Source: Erwinia persicina (GTDB lineage: Bacteria > Pseudomonadota > Gammaproteobacteria > Enterobacterales > Enterobacteriaceae). Taken from it: 64,000 bases of DNA. Every line of letters starts with the position of its first letter. Position 1 is the stretch's first letter. The position numbers and the translations under genes are program-made. Location of the stretch: contig NZ_JACYMO010000001.1 in NCBI RefSeq assembly GCF_014838825.1, forward strand, positions 1 to 64,000. Reading direction: 5' to 3'. Shown piece by piece: positions 30,583 through 38,501 of the stretch. A model generated the notes under the pieces. That model saw only the letters and a program-made list of their open reading frames with translations. It was not told the origin of the DNA and searched no databases.

Positions 30583-31748
30583 AGGTCTTCCGGGCGGGTT
30601 TGCGAATCTTTATATTGATTCACTTCCATGTCGTAGGCGTGGAGGAACGCTTCGCCAAACAGCGTGTGGAAATCATCCTCGATTTCACCCGAGGTGCTCT
30701 GATAGTGGCGCAGGAAATAGTCCCACAGTGCCGCTTTTTTGCCGCTGCTCAGGGTCATGCGCGGCATCATGCCATCGCGGCGGGCATGCTCTTCCAGACG
30801 CTGCGGGTTAAATGATTGCAGCATCGCTGCAATGATGGCGCGAATACCGGCAATCATCCCTAACTGATGCGCCTGCAGATCCACCAGGGCATCGCGCACC
30901 GCCTGTTCTGGTGGCATAAACCCTGGCATCTGGCTCTGGTAAATCTGCATCAGCACCGTTTTACCGGAGGGGAGGATCTTAAACGGGTTGTTGGCCTCGT
31001 TGAGGATCATGGTCATCTCTGCCTTGACCCCGCGTTTCAGGATCGAACGGGAGGAGAGCAGCGCAACGGTGCCCTGCGAGAACAAACTAAGCATCCGCCC
31101 GGTCATGCGCATCTGATCTTCGGTCAACGGCGTTTTGTCCAGCGTCGCGTCCAGCCCCATGCCTTCCAGCAGGGCCGCCATCAGACGCTGTTCACGGTTG
31201 CTGCCGCTGGACGGGTCCTGGCCGCTGGCCGGGATCTCCTGGCCAAGCGGGTCGATGCCCAGGCGGGCGGAGGTCTGCCGTGCCGATCGCCGCCCGGCGG
31301 CCTCGGCACACCCGTCGTCCTGACGCGGTACAGCCGACTCTTCCGCGCGCTGCTGCATTCCCAGCGGGTCGTCCGTGCTGTCGTTGTCGTCAGCAAACAG
31401 CGACAGGGGGTCGATATGCTCCTGGGGGTGCTCACTGACGCGCTGCGGGTCGCTGACGTCAATCTGATAAGGGCCGATGGCCAGCGTATCGCCGTGTCCG
31501 AGCGTCACCTGACTGCCGCGCTGCAGGGCGCTGCCGTTGTGGATCACCGCAATCACGCTGCCCTGATTCGTCAGGCGGCATTCACCGCTGGCGGCAACGT
31601 GCACCAGCGCCTGCAGGCGTGAGATTGCCCGGTCAGGATCCGGCAGGACCAGATCATTATCAACGCTGCGGCCAATGGTGCCACCAGGGGGCACAAAATC
31701 ACAGACGATGGGATCATCGCCCTGGTTCTGCAAAATGGTCAATCTCAT
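30579..31748 (-). CDS. FHA-domain type VI scaffold protein (Fha/TagH)
   Basis: The 389-residue cytosolic protein starts with an FHA domain (G-R-S-V-D-N-D-L-V-L-P-D, then S-R-L-Q-A and N-G-S), which binds phosphothreonine. A linker follows, then the C-terminal TagH domain (about 200-389, with F-K-I-L-P-S-G-K and D-Y-F-L-R-H-Y). It is the usual PpkA target that promotes assembly with TssL and TssM. ATG 31748 has AGGA 7 bp upstream; an earlier ATG at 31763 is less likely. Confidence 0.9.
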   Translation of the reverse strand: MRLTILQNQGDDPIVCDFVPPGGTIGRSVDNDLVLPDPDRAISRLQALVHVAASGECRLTNQGSVIAVIHNGSALQRGSQVTLGHGDTLAIGPYQIDVSDPQRVSEHPQEHIDPLSLFADDNDSTDDPLGMQQRAEESAVPRQDDGCAEAAGRRSARQTSARLGIDPLGQEIPASGQDPSSGSNREQRLMAALLEGMGLDATLDKTPLTEDQMRMTGRMLSLFSQGTVALLSSRSILKRGVKAEMTMILNEANNPFKILPSGKTVLMQIYQSQMPGFMPPEQAVRDALVDLQAHQLGMIAGIRAIIAAMLQSFNPQRLEEHARRDGMMPRMTLSSGKKAALWDYFLRHYQSTSGEIEDDFHTLFGEAFLHAYDMEVNQYKDSQTRPEDL

Positions 31749-31786
31749 GCGTTTTTCCTGCAATGAGGCCCTTTGGCCTAATCACT

Positions 31787-32485
31787 CTATTCGAACATCG
31801 GAGGATAGAGTCCGTGACGGCCCGGCTTCAGCCCGGCTGCCGGATGAAAGAGCTGTGAAAAAAGCTGTGCGGTCAGATTGCCGCTGTGTTTGTGACTGGT
31901 CAGCGGATAGCCGTCACTCTGATTAGTCCACCAGTAGCTGGTGTACTGCAGCGGATCGAAGCGCTGCGCCACTTCCCGCCAGCCCAGCGTGCAGGGCAGA
32001 TCCTGATAGCCAATCACATCCATGATATCGGAGCGTCCGGTGTCGGGCAGCGACAGCGGCGGTATGCCGTGCAGCGCCTGCTCCAGCCAGTCCACGGAGT
32101 GCAGCTGCTGCACGGCCTGGTTCAAGGTGCCCCCCAGCTCCTGAAACCAGTCCCCGGAAACTGACAGCTGGGCCGGGTGCCAGGCGCTGACCGGCACGCT
32201 TTGCAGCGCCAGCAGCGGCCAGGCACGACCGACCCGGTCACGGGACGGCATCAGGCAGCCGATCTGCACTCGCTGGACGCCCAGCGTAGCAGGCAGGGCA
32301 AAATTCCAGACCGGAGCACGGCTGAACGGATCGGTGGTGCCGTCGTGATGGTTATGCCAGTGCGCCAGTCCGAGCTGAAACCAGTTAGACCAGCTGTCAA
32401 TCAGCGCTTCCGGGATCCGGCGCTGCAGGAAATCGCCTGCTGTTGGCAGCTTGCCATACCATCCCAGGTCATTCTTTTCTGCCAT
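31787..32485 (-). CDS. tagF: Type VI secretion-associated protein TagF (ImpM)
   Basis: The 232-residue cytosolic protein has the DUF2094 start G-W-Y-G-K-L-P-T-A-G-D-F-L-Q-R-R and P-S-R-D-R-V-G-R-A-W-P-L. TagF proteins bind Fha and act as post-translational repressors of type VI firing. It begins 13 bp downstream of the tssM stop. ATG 32485 is chosen over 32536, which lies inside tssM. Confidence 0.88.
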   Translation of the reverse strand: MAEKNDLGWYGKLPTAGDFLQRRIPEALIDSWSNWFQLGLAHWHNHHDGTTDPFSRAPVWNFALPATLGVQRVQIGCLMPSRDRVGRAWPLLALQSVPVSAWHPAQLSVSGDWFQELGGTLNQAVQQLHSVDWLEQALHGIPPLSLPDTGRSDIMDVIGYQDLPCTLGWREVAQRFDPLQYTSYWWTNQSDGYPLTSHKHSGNLTAQLFSQLFHPAAGLKPGRHGLYPPMFE

Positions 32486-32498
32486 TATGATGACCTTA

Positions 32499-34610
32499 TC
32501 AGTGAACCGGGCTGAGAGGCACCGGATCCGGTTCACTCATCGCGGCAGATCCAGCGGCATTTGCCGGTCGTCCGGCATTATCCAGATTTAACGCCACCCT
32601 TTTCACCATCAGCGCATTGTCACGCACGTAGGGGGAACTGAGGATCTGACGATCCAGCAGCTGGCTCAAATGCCAGTCAAGCTGCTGCAGCTGGCGCGTT
32701 GTCACGCTGGCCGGCAGGCTGCGCTGCAGGTTCTGCATTACCCAGCCGCGCAGAAACTCACCGTCATAGCTGCGCGGCTGGTACAGCATCTGGTAGGCGC
32801 GCAGAGCGTTCCGACTGAACTCCGCATCTTTACCATCATCGTTACGCAGCGTATGGGTGATCGTCTGCGCCACCCGGGGCAGCAGCAGGGCTCTCAGTGC
32901 GCCCTGATACAGTCCCCAGCTGGCATCGCTAATCTGGTCGCCACGGTACAGTCCGCCACGCAGCGAAAGCGGGGGGGCTTCCAGCGCAAAACTGCGGCTT
33001 TGCGGCAGCGCTACCAGGCTGTTTAAGAAGGGTAGCAGATCCAGGATATCCCCGCGGTTATCCCCGGCGAGTTGTTTTGCCTGCTGCGTCACGGCGGGTA
33101 AGCGCGCAGCAACCTCCTGCAGGTAGTGCTGATTTTTCGTGTAGCTGGTCAGCCACAGGCCCGTTGTGGCAAGCAGAGCGACCGCGAGCGCCACGTAACC
33201 GGTACGGTGCAGCAGGCGGTTGCGATCTTCCCAGGAGCGGTCACTGCCCGCCAGACGGCTCTCTTTAAACACCACATCGCAGAGCAGGCCGTGAATAAAG
33301 AAGCTTTGCCCTTTATTGGCTGGAATGGGCGCGCTGCGGTTTACGCTGTCCCAGCTGGCGATCGACTGCCCCTGGGGCTGTGGCAACTGCAGCTTACGTG
33401 ACAGTTCGCCCATCACCCGGTCAAAGGGCAGGCCTTCCTGCGTACCGCTGGTGAAAAACATCCCGCGCACGGCCCACGGGGTTTCGCTGGTGTCCGGCGA
33501 AAAAACAGTATCAAGGTATTCGGCCAGCAGGGGACGTAATGCGCTGAACTCCTGCGGGAACTGGAAACATTCGGCGCGCAGGGTGAGATCATTCTCCTGT
33601 GCCATTTTGCCACTGAGTTCCGCCATCAGCCGTGAGGAGAGCTGCTGGAAACGCTGTTCAAATTGCGTATGCAGACGACGGTCGCTCTGCCGTCCCGGCT
33701 CCCACGGGAAGGTAAAGCCCCAGACCTCTTCGCGCTGCGGCTTATCCAGCCGGGCGAAGTAGGACATAAAGCCTTTCAGCAGGTCGGTTTTGGTCACCAT
33801 GATATACACCGGGAAGGCGATGCCGGTCTGCTGGTGGAGTTCCGCCATGCGCTGACGCAGCGCGCTGGCCTGCGCATGGCGAACTTCCGCCGAGTCACTG
33901 AGCAGATCGGCGACGCTGAGGGTCATGATCACGCCGTTGATCGGCTGACGCGGACGGTAGCGTTTCAACAGGGTAATGAAGGTTTGCCACTCGCTGGCAT
34001 CCCGTGCGCGCTGGCTCTCCTGCAGGGTATAGCGCCCGGCGGTGTCCAGCAGCACCGCCTGCCCGGTAAACCACCAGTCGCAGTGGCGGGTGCCGCCGAT
34101 GCCGCGTAATGCACTTTTACCCAGCGCATCACTGAGCGGAAAATCCAGGCCGGAGTTCACCAGCGCCGTCGTTTTGCCTGCGCCGGGTGCGCCGACGATC
34201 AGATACCAGGGTAGCTGATAGAGATACTGGGCGCTGAAGCGCTGTAACCATCCCCGGCGCTTGCCGAACTGGGTTTTCTTTAACAGCAGCGCCGCCTCAC
34301 TGAAGCGGTTATCCAGCATCTCTCCCGTCGCCTGCAGTTCCGCATGATCGATATTGCTGATCTGCAGGCGCGTCAGCAGCTTGCTGTTAAACCAGGCGCG
34401 GTAGAGCTGAGGGATAAGCTGAAAAAGTATCCATAAAAAGTAGGTCAGGCCGATTAACAACTGACGGTTCAGTGGGCTGTCGAGCGCCTGCAGAGGGGTC
34501 AGTGACAGCAGCGGGCCCACCATCCAGATCAGCGCCGAAAGGGCAGTGACGCCGGTCAGACCCCACAGCAGGCGGCTGGAAAGCAGTGAAAAGAAGGTCT
34601 TAAACATCAT
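32499..34610 (-). CDS. tssM: Short TssM (IcmF/VasK) type VI inner-membrane ATPase
   Basis: The 703-residue protein has two N-terminal membrane helices (about 12-35 and 50-68), a cytosolic NTPase domain with an intact Walker A G-A-P-G-A-G-K-T at 140-147, and a third helix at about 471-489. Only about 210 periplasmic residues follow, whereas typical TssM proteins have around 1,100-1,200 residues with a much longer periplasmic part that meets TssJ. No continuation is possible because tagF starts 13 bp further on. It overlaps tssL by 4 bp. The short form may be a deletion or a distinct subtype. Confidence 0.88.
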   Translation of the reverse strand: MMFKTFFSLLSSRLLWGLTGVTALSALIWMVGPLLSLTPLQALDSPLNRQLLIGLTYFLWILFQLIPQLYRAWFNSKLLTRLQISNIDHAELQATGEMLDNRFSEAALLLKKTQFGKRRGWLQRFSAQYLYQLPWYLIVGAPGAGKTTALVNSGLDFPLSDALGKSALRGIGGTRHCDWWFTGQAVLLDTAGRYTLQESQRARDASEWQTFITLLKRYRPRQPINGVIMTLSVADLLSDSAEVRHAQASALRQRMAELHQQTGIAFPVYIMVTKTDLLKGFMSYFARLDKPQREEVWGFTFPWEPGRQSDRRLHTQFEQRFQQLSSRLMAELSGKMAQENDLTLRAECFQFPQEFSALRPLLAEYLDTVFSPDTSETPWAVRGMFFTSGTQEGLPFDRVMGELSRKLQLPQPQGQSIASWDSVNRSAPIPANKGQSFFIHGLLCDVVFKESRLAGSDRSWEDRNRLLHRTGYVALAVALLATTGLWLTSYTKNQHYLQEVAARLPAVTQQAKQLAGDNRGDILDLLPFLNSLVALPQSRSFALEAPPLSLRGGLYRGDQISDASWGLYQGALRALLLPRVAQTITHTLRNDDGKDAEFSRNALRAYQMLYQPRSYDGEFLRGWVMQNLQRSLPASVTTRQLQQLDWHLSQLLDRQILSSPYVRDNALMVKRVALNLDNAGRPANAAGSAAMSEPDPVPLSPVH

Positions 34611-35827
34611 TTTTTCCCCGTAGAGTGGCTGTCGTCTGATTCCGGGGCAGCGAACAGGGTGATTTCGACACGGCGGTTCTGCGCACGATTCTCCATACTG
34701 TCGTTCGGTAACAGCGCGCCACTGTCACCGCGTCCCTGGGCGCGAACGCTGATCCCCGGCTGGGACATCAGCTGGGCCATCATGGTGCTGACGGCGCGGG
34801 CCTGGGCGGCAGCGTATTCATAGTTGGACGGGAAACGGCGGGAAAGCACCCGCTCATCGTCGGTGAAAACGCTGACCAGGATGGTGCCTTTTGCCGACTC
34901 CATCGCGGTCGCCACGCGGGCGATCAGCGCGCGTCCCTCAGGAGAGAGCACCGTTGTGGCCGGGTCGAACAACCGGTCAGCAGGCAGGATCACTTTACTG
35001 CCGTTGCTGCTGTCGGCCACATCGAGTTTGCGCTCCGTAATCAGGTCGCTCAGGCGCTGGCGCAGATCGAGCAGCGCCTGCGGGGCCGTGCTGCGCTGGC
35101 CGGCCACCACCTTCGGCAGCGGAGTTTGCCAGATCTGACGCAGCAGCGGTTCGGCCGCGTTGCCCAGCCGCCAGTTCAGGGTGGAAAATATCATGCAGCC
35201 GATAAACGTCGCCAGAGTGACGCAGACCCACAGGGGAACTGGCGGACGCCAGAGCGAGCTCTGCCCGGCGGCAACGGCGGTTTGCGGGCGCTGTTGCTGC
35301 TGTTCGCCGCGAACCTCGCGGATTAGCTGCGCCAGTCGGGAGCGTACGCCGTCGCGCTGCAGCCGGCCGTTGTCCATACTGCGGTAGCGGCCTTCATAGC
35401 CCAGCAGCAGGCAGAAATGGATTACTTCCAGCAGCCAGAGGTGCTGGCCGGGATTTTGTGAAATGCGCGACAGCAGCTGAAAGACTTTTTCACCGCCCCA
35501 GCTTTCATTGTGAAAGGTGACCAACAGGCCATTGCCCGACCAGACACCGCGACTGCCCCACGGCGTTTGCGCCGCCGCTTCATCCAGCACGGCGCACAGG
35601 CAGTAGCGGGCACCAATAATCATTTCAAAAGGCATACCGGCCTGTTTGCAGCGTGCCTCAAACTGTCGCATTTCATCGATTAGCTGCAGGCGTAAACCGG
35701 CCGGGTCGTCATGGGTAGCCGCCAGGCGGATCTGGACAATTGCGTTAAGCAACGGCGAGGCGGCGACCAGCAAGGCATTGTCTTGGTTGACCGGTGTGGC
35801 GGGGTCAACAGGAAATTCCGACGTCAT
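34607..35827 (-). CDS. tssL: TssL (DotU) with C-terminal OmpA domain
   Basis: The 406-residue inner-membrane protein has the cytosolic DotU domain (about 20-190, with D-E-A-A-A-Q-T-P-W-G), one membrane helix at about 205-225 and a C-terminal OmpA-like peptidoglycan-binding domain (about 290-400, ending G-R-G-D-S-G and N-R-A-Q-N-R-R-V-E). This is the extended form of TssL that anchors the membrane complex to the cell wall by itself. It overlaps tssM by 4 bp. Confidence 0.92.
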   Translation of the reverse strand: MTSEFPVDPATPVNQDNALLVAASPLLNAIVQIRLAATHDDPAGLRLQLIDEMRQFEARCKQAGMPFEMIIGARYCLCAVLDEAAAQTPWGSRGVWSGNGLLVTFHNESWGGEKVFQLLSRISQNPGQHLWLLEVIHFCLLLGYEGRYRSMDNGRLQRDGVRSRLAQLIREVRGEQQQQRPQTAVAAGQSSLWRPPVPLWVCVTLATFIGCMIFSTLNWRLGNAAEPLLRQIWQTPLPKVVAGQRSTAPQALLDLRQRLSDLITERKLDVADSSNGSKVILPADRLFDPATTVLSPEGRALIARVATAMESAKGTILVSVFTDDERVLSRRFPSNYEYAAAQARAVSTMMAQLMSQPGISVRAQGRGDSGALLPNDSMENRAQNRRVEITLFAAPESDDSHSTGKK

Positions 35828-35939
35828 GAGGATGTGTTATTCTCGGCTGTATGCCAGGAGGCAAAATAGGAAACTTTACCGGACGAGGACGAAACGCGTT
35901 GGCTGCCATCCCTGGCAGCGAAGAGCCTTATCAGGCGCG

Positions 35940-36455
35940 TTACTCCAGAATCCAGGTCGCCGTATTATTGTTGCGGCAGGCTTTACTCTTGCCGCCAACA
36001 TCAACGCATACTTTTTTGCTGTTTTTACGCGGGCGTGGACGATCGCTGCGCAGCGTGGCGTCGTACAGGTCACTTTTCACCCCGGCTTTCAGCGGCACGT
36101 AACCGACGAGCTGCTGCTGATCGACGTCAGCGATGGCAAACCAGCGGTTCTCCACTTCACCCAGCACCAGAAAAGGCTTGCCGTTTTCCAGATAGCGCAC
36201 CACTTTGCCGCCATAGTCCGGGCTGGTCATTACGGAGGCGTTATAAAGCGCACGGTAGTTCTCATTCACCGGCGTGAAAGACGTGGGCGCTTTTACCGCA
36301 TGACGATGCGTTAGCGTCACACCATCCACGACGCTGGCGACAACCGTGTCGTCAGTGACCGCAGGAGGGGGGGCTTTGCATCCCGATAACGTGAGCGCGG
36401 CCAGCAGGGTAAACGCGATGCTAGTTTTCACAATGGTCCTCGTGAATATCATCAA
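35940..36455 (-). CDS. SH3-domain lipoprotein heading the type VI cluster
   Basis: The 171-residue protein has a lipoprotein signal with lipobox L-S-G-C near residues 23-26, then a bacterial SH3-like region (about 65-125: Y-N-A-S-V-M-T-S-P-D-Y-G-G-K-V-V and W-F-A-I-A-D-V) and a basic tail with two cysteines (K-V-C-V-D, K-A-C-R-N). It is not a recognisable TssJ, the lipoprotein that normally caps TssM. As first gene of the cluster and an envelope lipoprotein, it might replace TssJ; that is speculation. Confidence 0.72.
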   Translation of the reverse strand: MMIFTRTIVKTSIAFTLLAALTLSGCKAPPPAVTDDTVVASVVDGVTLTHRHAVKAPTSFTPVNENYRALYNASVMTSPDYGGKVVRYLENGKPFLVLGEVENRWFAIADVDQQQLVGYVPLKAGVKSDLYDATLRSDRPRPRKNSKKVCVDVGGKSKACRNNNTATWILE

Positions 36456-36924
36456 ATAATCGGGTTCTTTTCAGATGCGACAGGGCGACTCTGAGCGACT
36501 CCAGGAACGCGTGATTGCACGCGGTGTGGCCTGTACGTTCCGGGAGGAAAATTCACAGGTTTACATCAAGATAATTCTTACGCCAGTTTACCTGACGCTT
36601 TTGGGAATGGAAACCATTGCGGACGCCGGATGAACATGATAGTGCGGACGGCGGGCGTGACAGAGTTTGCCTGAAAGGTGACAAAACGGCAATTTGATTA
36701 GCGTCAATAACCGGTATTCCGTCCTGCGTTATGCTGTCCGCCTGAAAACCACGCAATACCTGATGCTGACACGCGCGAATGAAGCAGCATAACTGATTGA
36801 TTGCCGCCGGTTCAGGGCGGTTATCGTTACGCCCGTTTTCAGGCAAGTGCCAGGCGGTTTCCGCGCGGTGCACGAAAAAAGGGTGAGGTGTCAGGCCAAT
36901 GAGAAAAACAGCAGGGTGTGACCG
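36456..36924. other. Divergent intergenic region, type VI cluster / nasR
   Basis: These 469 bp hold the promoters of the minus-strand type VI cluster and of nasR. I see no sigma-54 consensus, no perfect operator and no convincing small gene; a 106-codon minus-strand frame at 36553-36873 has no recognisable family. Confidence 0.45.
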
Positions 36925-38217
36925 ATGAGTGGGGGGGAGCCTTCTCCGCTGGCGTATCTGCTGGCTTCGCGCCAGCGGGAAATCGCCAGCCTGCGCTCTC
37001 TTTTACAAAGCGGCAGGCTGACCACAGAAGTCAGCCAGCTGATCCATGAGATCCAGCGAGAACGGGGAGCCAGCAATCTGTGGCTCTGCACTTCAGGACA
37101 GGTGTTCGGTGACGAACTGTCACAGTGCGGGCAGCGTGTCAGCCGCAGCCAGAGTGAGGTGATTGCCCTGCTTCCTGCGCTGCCGGAAGACGAGAGCGAC
37201 GGTCTGGTCTCCAGCCGACTTTACAGTCGGATTGCCACAGCGCTGCAGGCGCTGGGTGAACGGGAAGCCCTGCATGAGCAGGTGCAGCAGCGCACCCTGT
37301 CTCATGACGAGGCGATGGCGCAGTTCAATCACATTATTCGCCAACTGCTGAACCTGGTGTTTGAAATGGTGGATACCGCTTCGGACCCTGGCGTTTCCCG
37401 CGCGCTGATTGCTATGTTTAGCTTTATGCAGGGCAAAGAGCTGGCCGGGCAGGAGCGGGCAGCGGGGTCTGCGGGGTTTGCCTCGGGCGGCCTCACCCCG
37501 GCCCTGATCCAGCAGCTAGTCGCGCTGATCGACAGCCAGGAGCGCAATTTTAGCCACTTCGCCGGTTTTGCGGACGCTGACAGCCTGCAACGCTGGCAGC
37601 AGGTGGCGCAGGAAGAGAGTGATATCGAGCGGCTGAGGCGCATTGCCTGCACCGCGTCACGTACGGATGAGCCGGACGCAGCAATGGCGCTGCGCTGGCA
37701 TCAGTGCCTGACGCGGCGGATTGACGGTATGAAAACCGTTGAGGACAGGCTGGCCCGGGCCCTGATGCAGCGCTGCCGGCAGAGCATTGCCCTGGCCGAG
37801 TCGCAGGGGCAATGCCTGACGGACGATCTGCTGCAGCAGCAGATGCAGAACAGAGCGAATGAACCGGCGTGGAGCGTGTTTATCGCCGGAGAGCCCTGGC
37901 CGCCCCCGTCTCCGGCAGAGCCGCTGGAGGCCGACGCGCTTACCCCTCGGCTGGGACGTTCACTGCTGGCGATGATCCAGCAGCAGTCAAAACGCCTTCA
38001 GGACCAGGATGATGAGCTGGCTGCCCTGCGCGCCAGCATTGAGGAGCGTAAGCAGATCGATCGCGCCAAGGTGCTGCTGATGCGCCATCACGACTACAGT
38101 GAAGAACAGGCCTGGCAGGCATTACGTAAAATGGCGATGAACCAGAATAAGCGCATGGTGGAGATTGCCAGCGCATTGGTCGCGGTGGCTTCCGCGTTTG
38201 AACCTGCGAAAAAGTAG
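36925..38217 (+). CDS. nasR: Nitrate/nitrite-responsive antiterminator NasR
   Basis: The 430-residue protein combines an N-terminal NIT sensor domain (I-Q-R-E-R-G-A-S-N-L-W-L near residues 43-54) with a C-terminal ANTAR RNA-binding domain (about 365-425: I-E-E-R-K-Q-I-D-R-A-K-V-L-L-M, then A-W-Q-A-L-R-K-M-A-M). In Klebsiella, NasR binds nitrate or nitrite and then the nas leader RNA to prevent termination. It stands directly upstream of a matching leader here. The regulator is complete although most of the usual nas structural genes are absent. Confidence 0.93.
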   Translation: MSGGEPSPLAYLLASRQREIASLRSLLQSGRLTTEVSQLIHEIQRERGASNLWLCTSGQVFGDELSQCGQRVSRSQSEVIALLPALPEDESDGLVSSRLYSRIATALQALGEREALHEQVQQRTLSHDEAMAQFNHIIRQLLNLVFEMVDTASDPGVSRALIAMFSFMQGKELAGQERAAGSAGFASGGLTPALIQQLVALIDSQERNFSHFAGFADADSLQRWQQVAQEESDIERLRRIACTASRTDEPDAAMALRWHQCLTRRIDGMKTVEDRLARALMQRCRQSIALAESQGQCLTDDLLQQQMQNRANEPAWSVFIAGEPWPPPSPAEPLEADALTPRLGRSLLAMIQQQSKRLQDQDDELAALRASIEERKQIDRAKVLLMRHHDYSEEQAWQALRKMAMNQNKRMVEIASALVAVASAFEPAKK

Positions 38218-38353
38218 TCGTCTGCGCACCGAAGGTGCCACCGCGACTTCACCACGGCGTGCCAGTCAGTGGAATCTGCGGCTGACAGCGGGTCAGCCCG
38301 TCCTGAGGGAGTACAAGACCGCCAGAACAGAGACGCTTTAGCGTAGCGCGTTC

Positions 38354-38369
38354 TGGCGCAGCACTTGCC
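38354..38369 (+). promoter_or_regulatory. Sigma-54-type promoter of nasB
   Basis: TGGCGCAGCACTTGCC has GG and GC at the correct -24/-12 spacing and TTGC in the second element. Transcription would begin near 38380, about 120 nt before nasB, the size reported for the Klebsiella nasF leader. Nitrogen control by NtrC is inferred; I found no perfect NtrC site. Confidence 0.55.
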
Positions 38370-38433
38370 ACAGGCAAGACAACGTAAAACGGAGCGGTTT
38401 CGCCAATGGCGGTGTAACCCCTCTTTGGATAAC

Positions 38434-38480
38434 GGCGTCCAGCCACATGCATTACGCATGGGGGTGGGCGCTTTTTTTTT
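38434..38480 (+). terminator. Attenuator terminator in the nasB leader (NasR target)
   Basis: A stem of about 16 pairs (arms 38435-38450 and 38456-38471, with a few mismatches or wobbles) and an ATTAC loop are followed by nine T residues, 21 bp before nasB. Upstream in the leader a small hairpin (CGCC-AAT-GGCG, 38401-38411) could be the antiterminator site. By analogy with nasF, NasR bound to nitrate or nitrite would prevent this termination. Confidence 0.75.
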
Positions 38481-38501
38481 GGAGTTTTTCAGGGAGTGAC
38501 A

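Noticed and set aside
30867..31622. 251-codon frame opposite the FHA gene
   Set aside because: Antisense shadow of a well-supported gene.
32485..32520. Frameshift splitting a longer tssM
   Set aside because: The next gene, tagF, starts 13 bp after the stop with its own family start, so no room is left for a displaced C-terminal part.
36553..36873. 106-codon minus-strand frame between the type VI cluster and nasR
   Set aside because: No family, weak start context and probably regulatory DNA.
38225..38242. GCACC-GAA-GGTGC as an NtrC site for the nasB promoter
   Set aside because: The half-sites match, but the spacer is 3 bp and not the usual 5, and it stands right after the nasR stop. It may simply be a hairpin.
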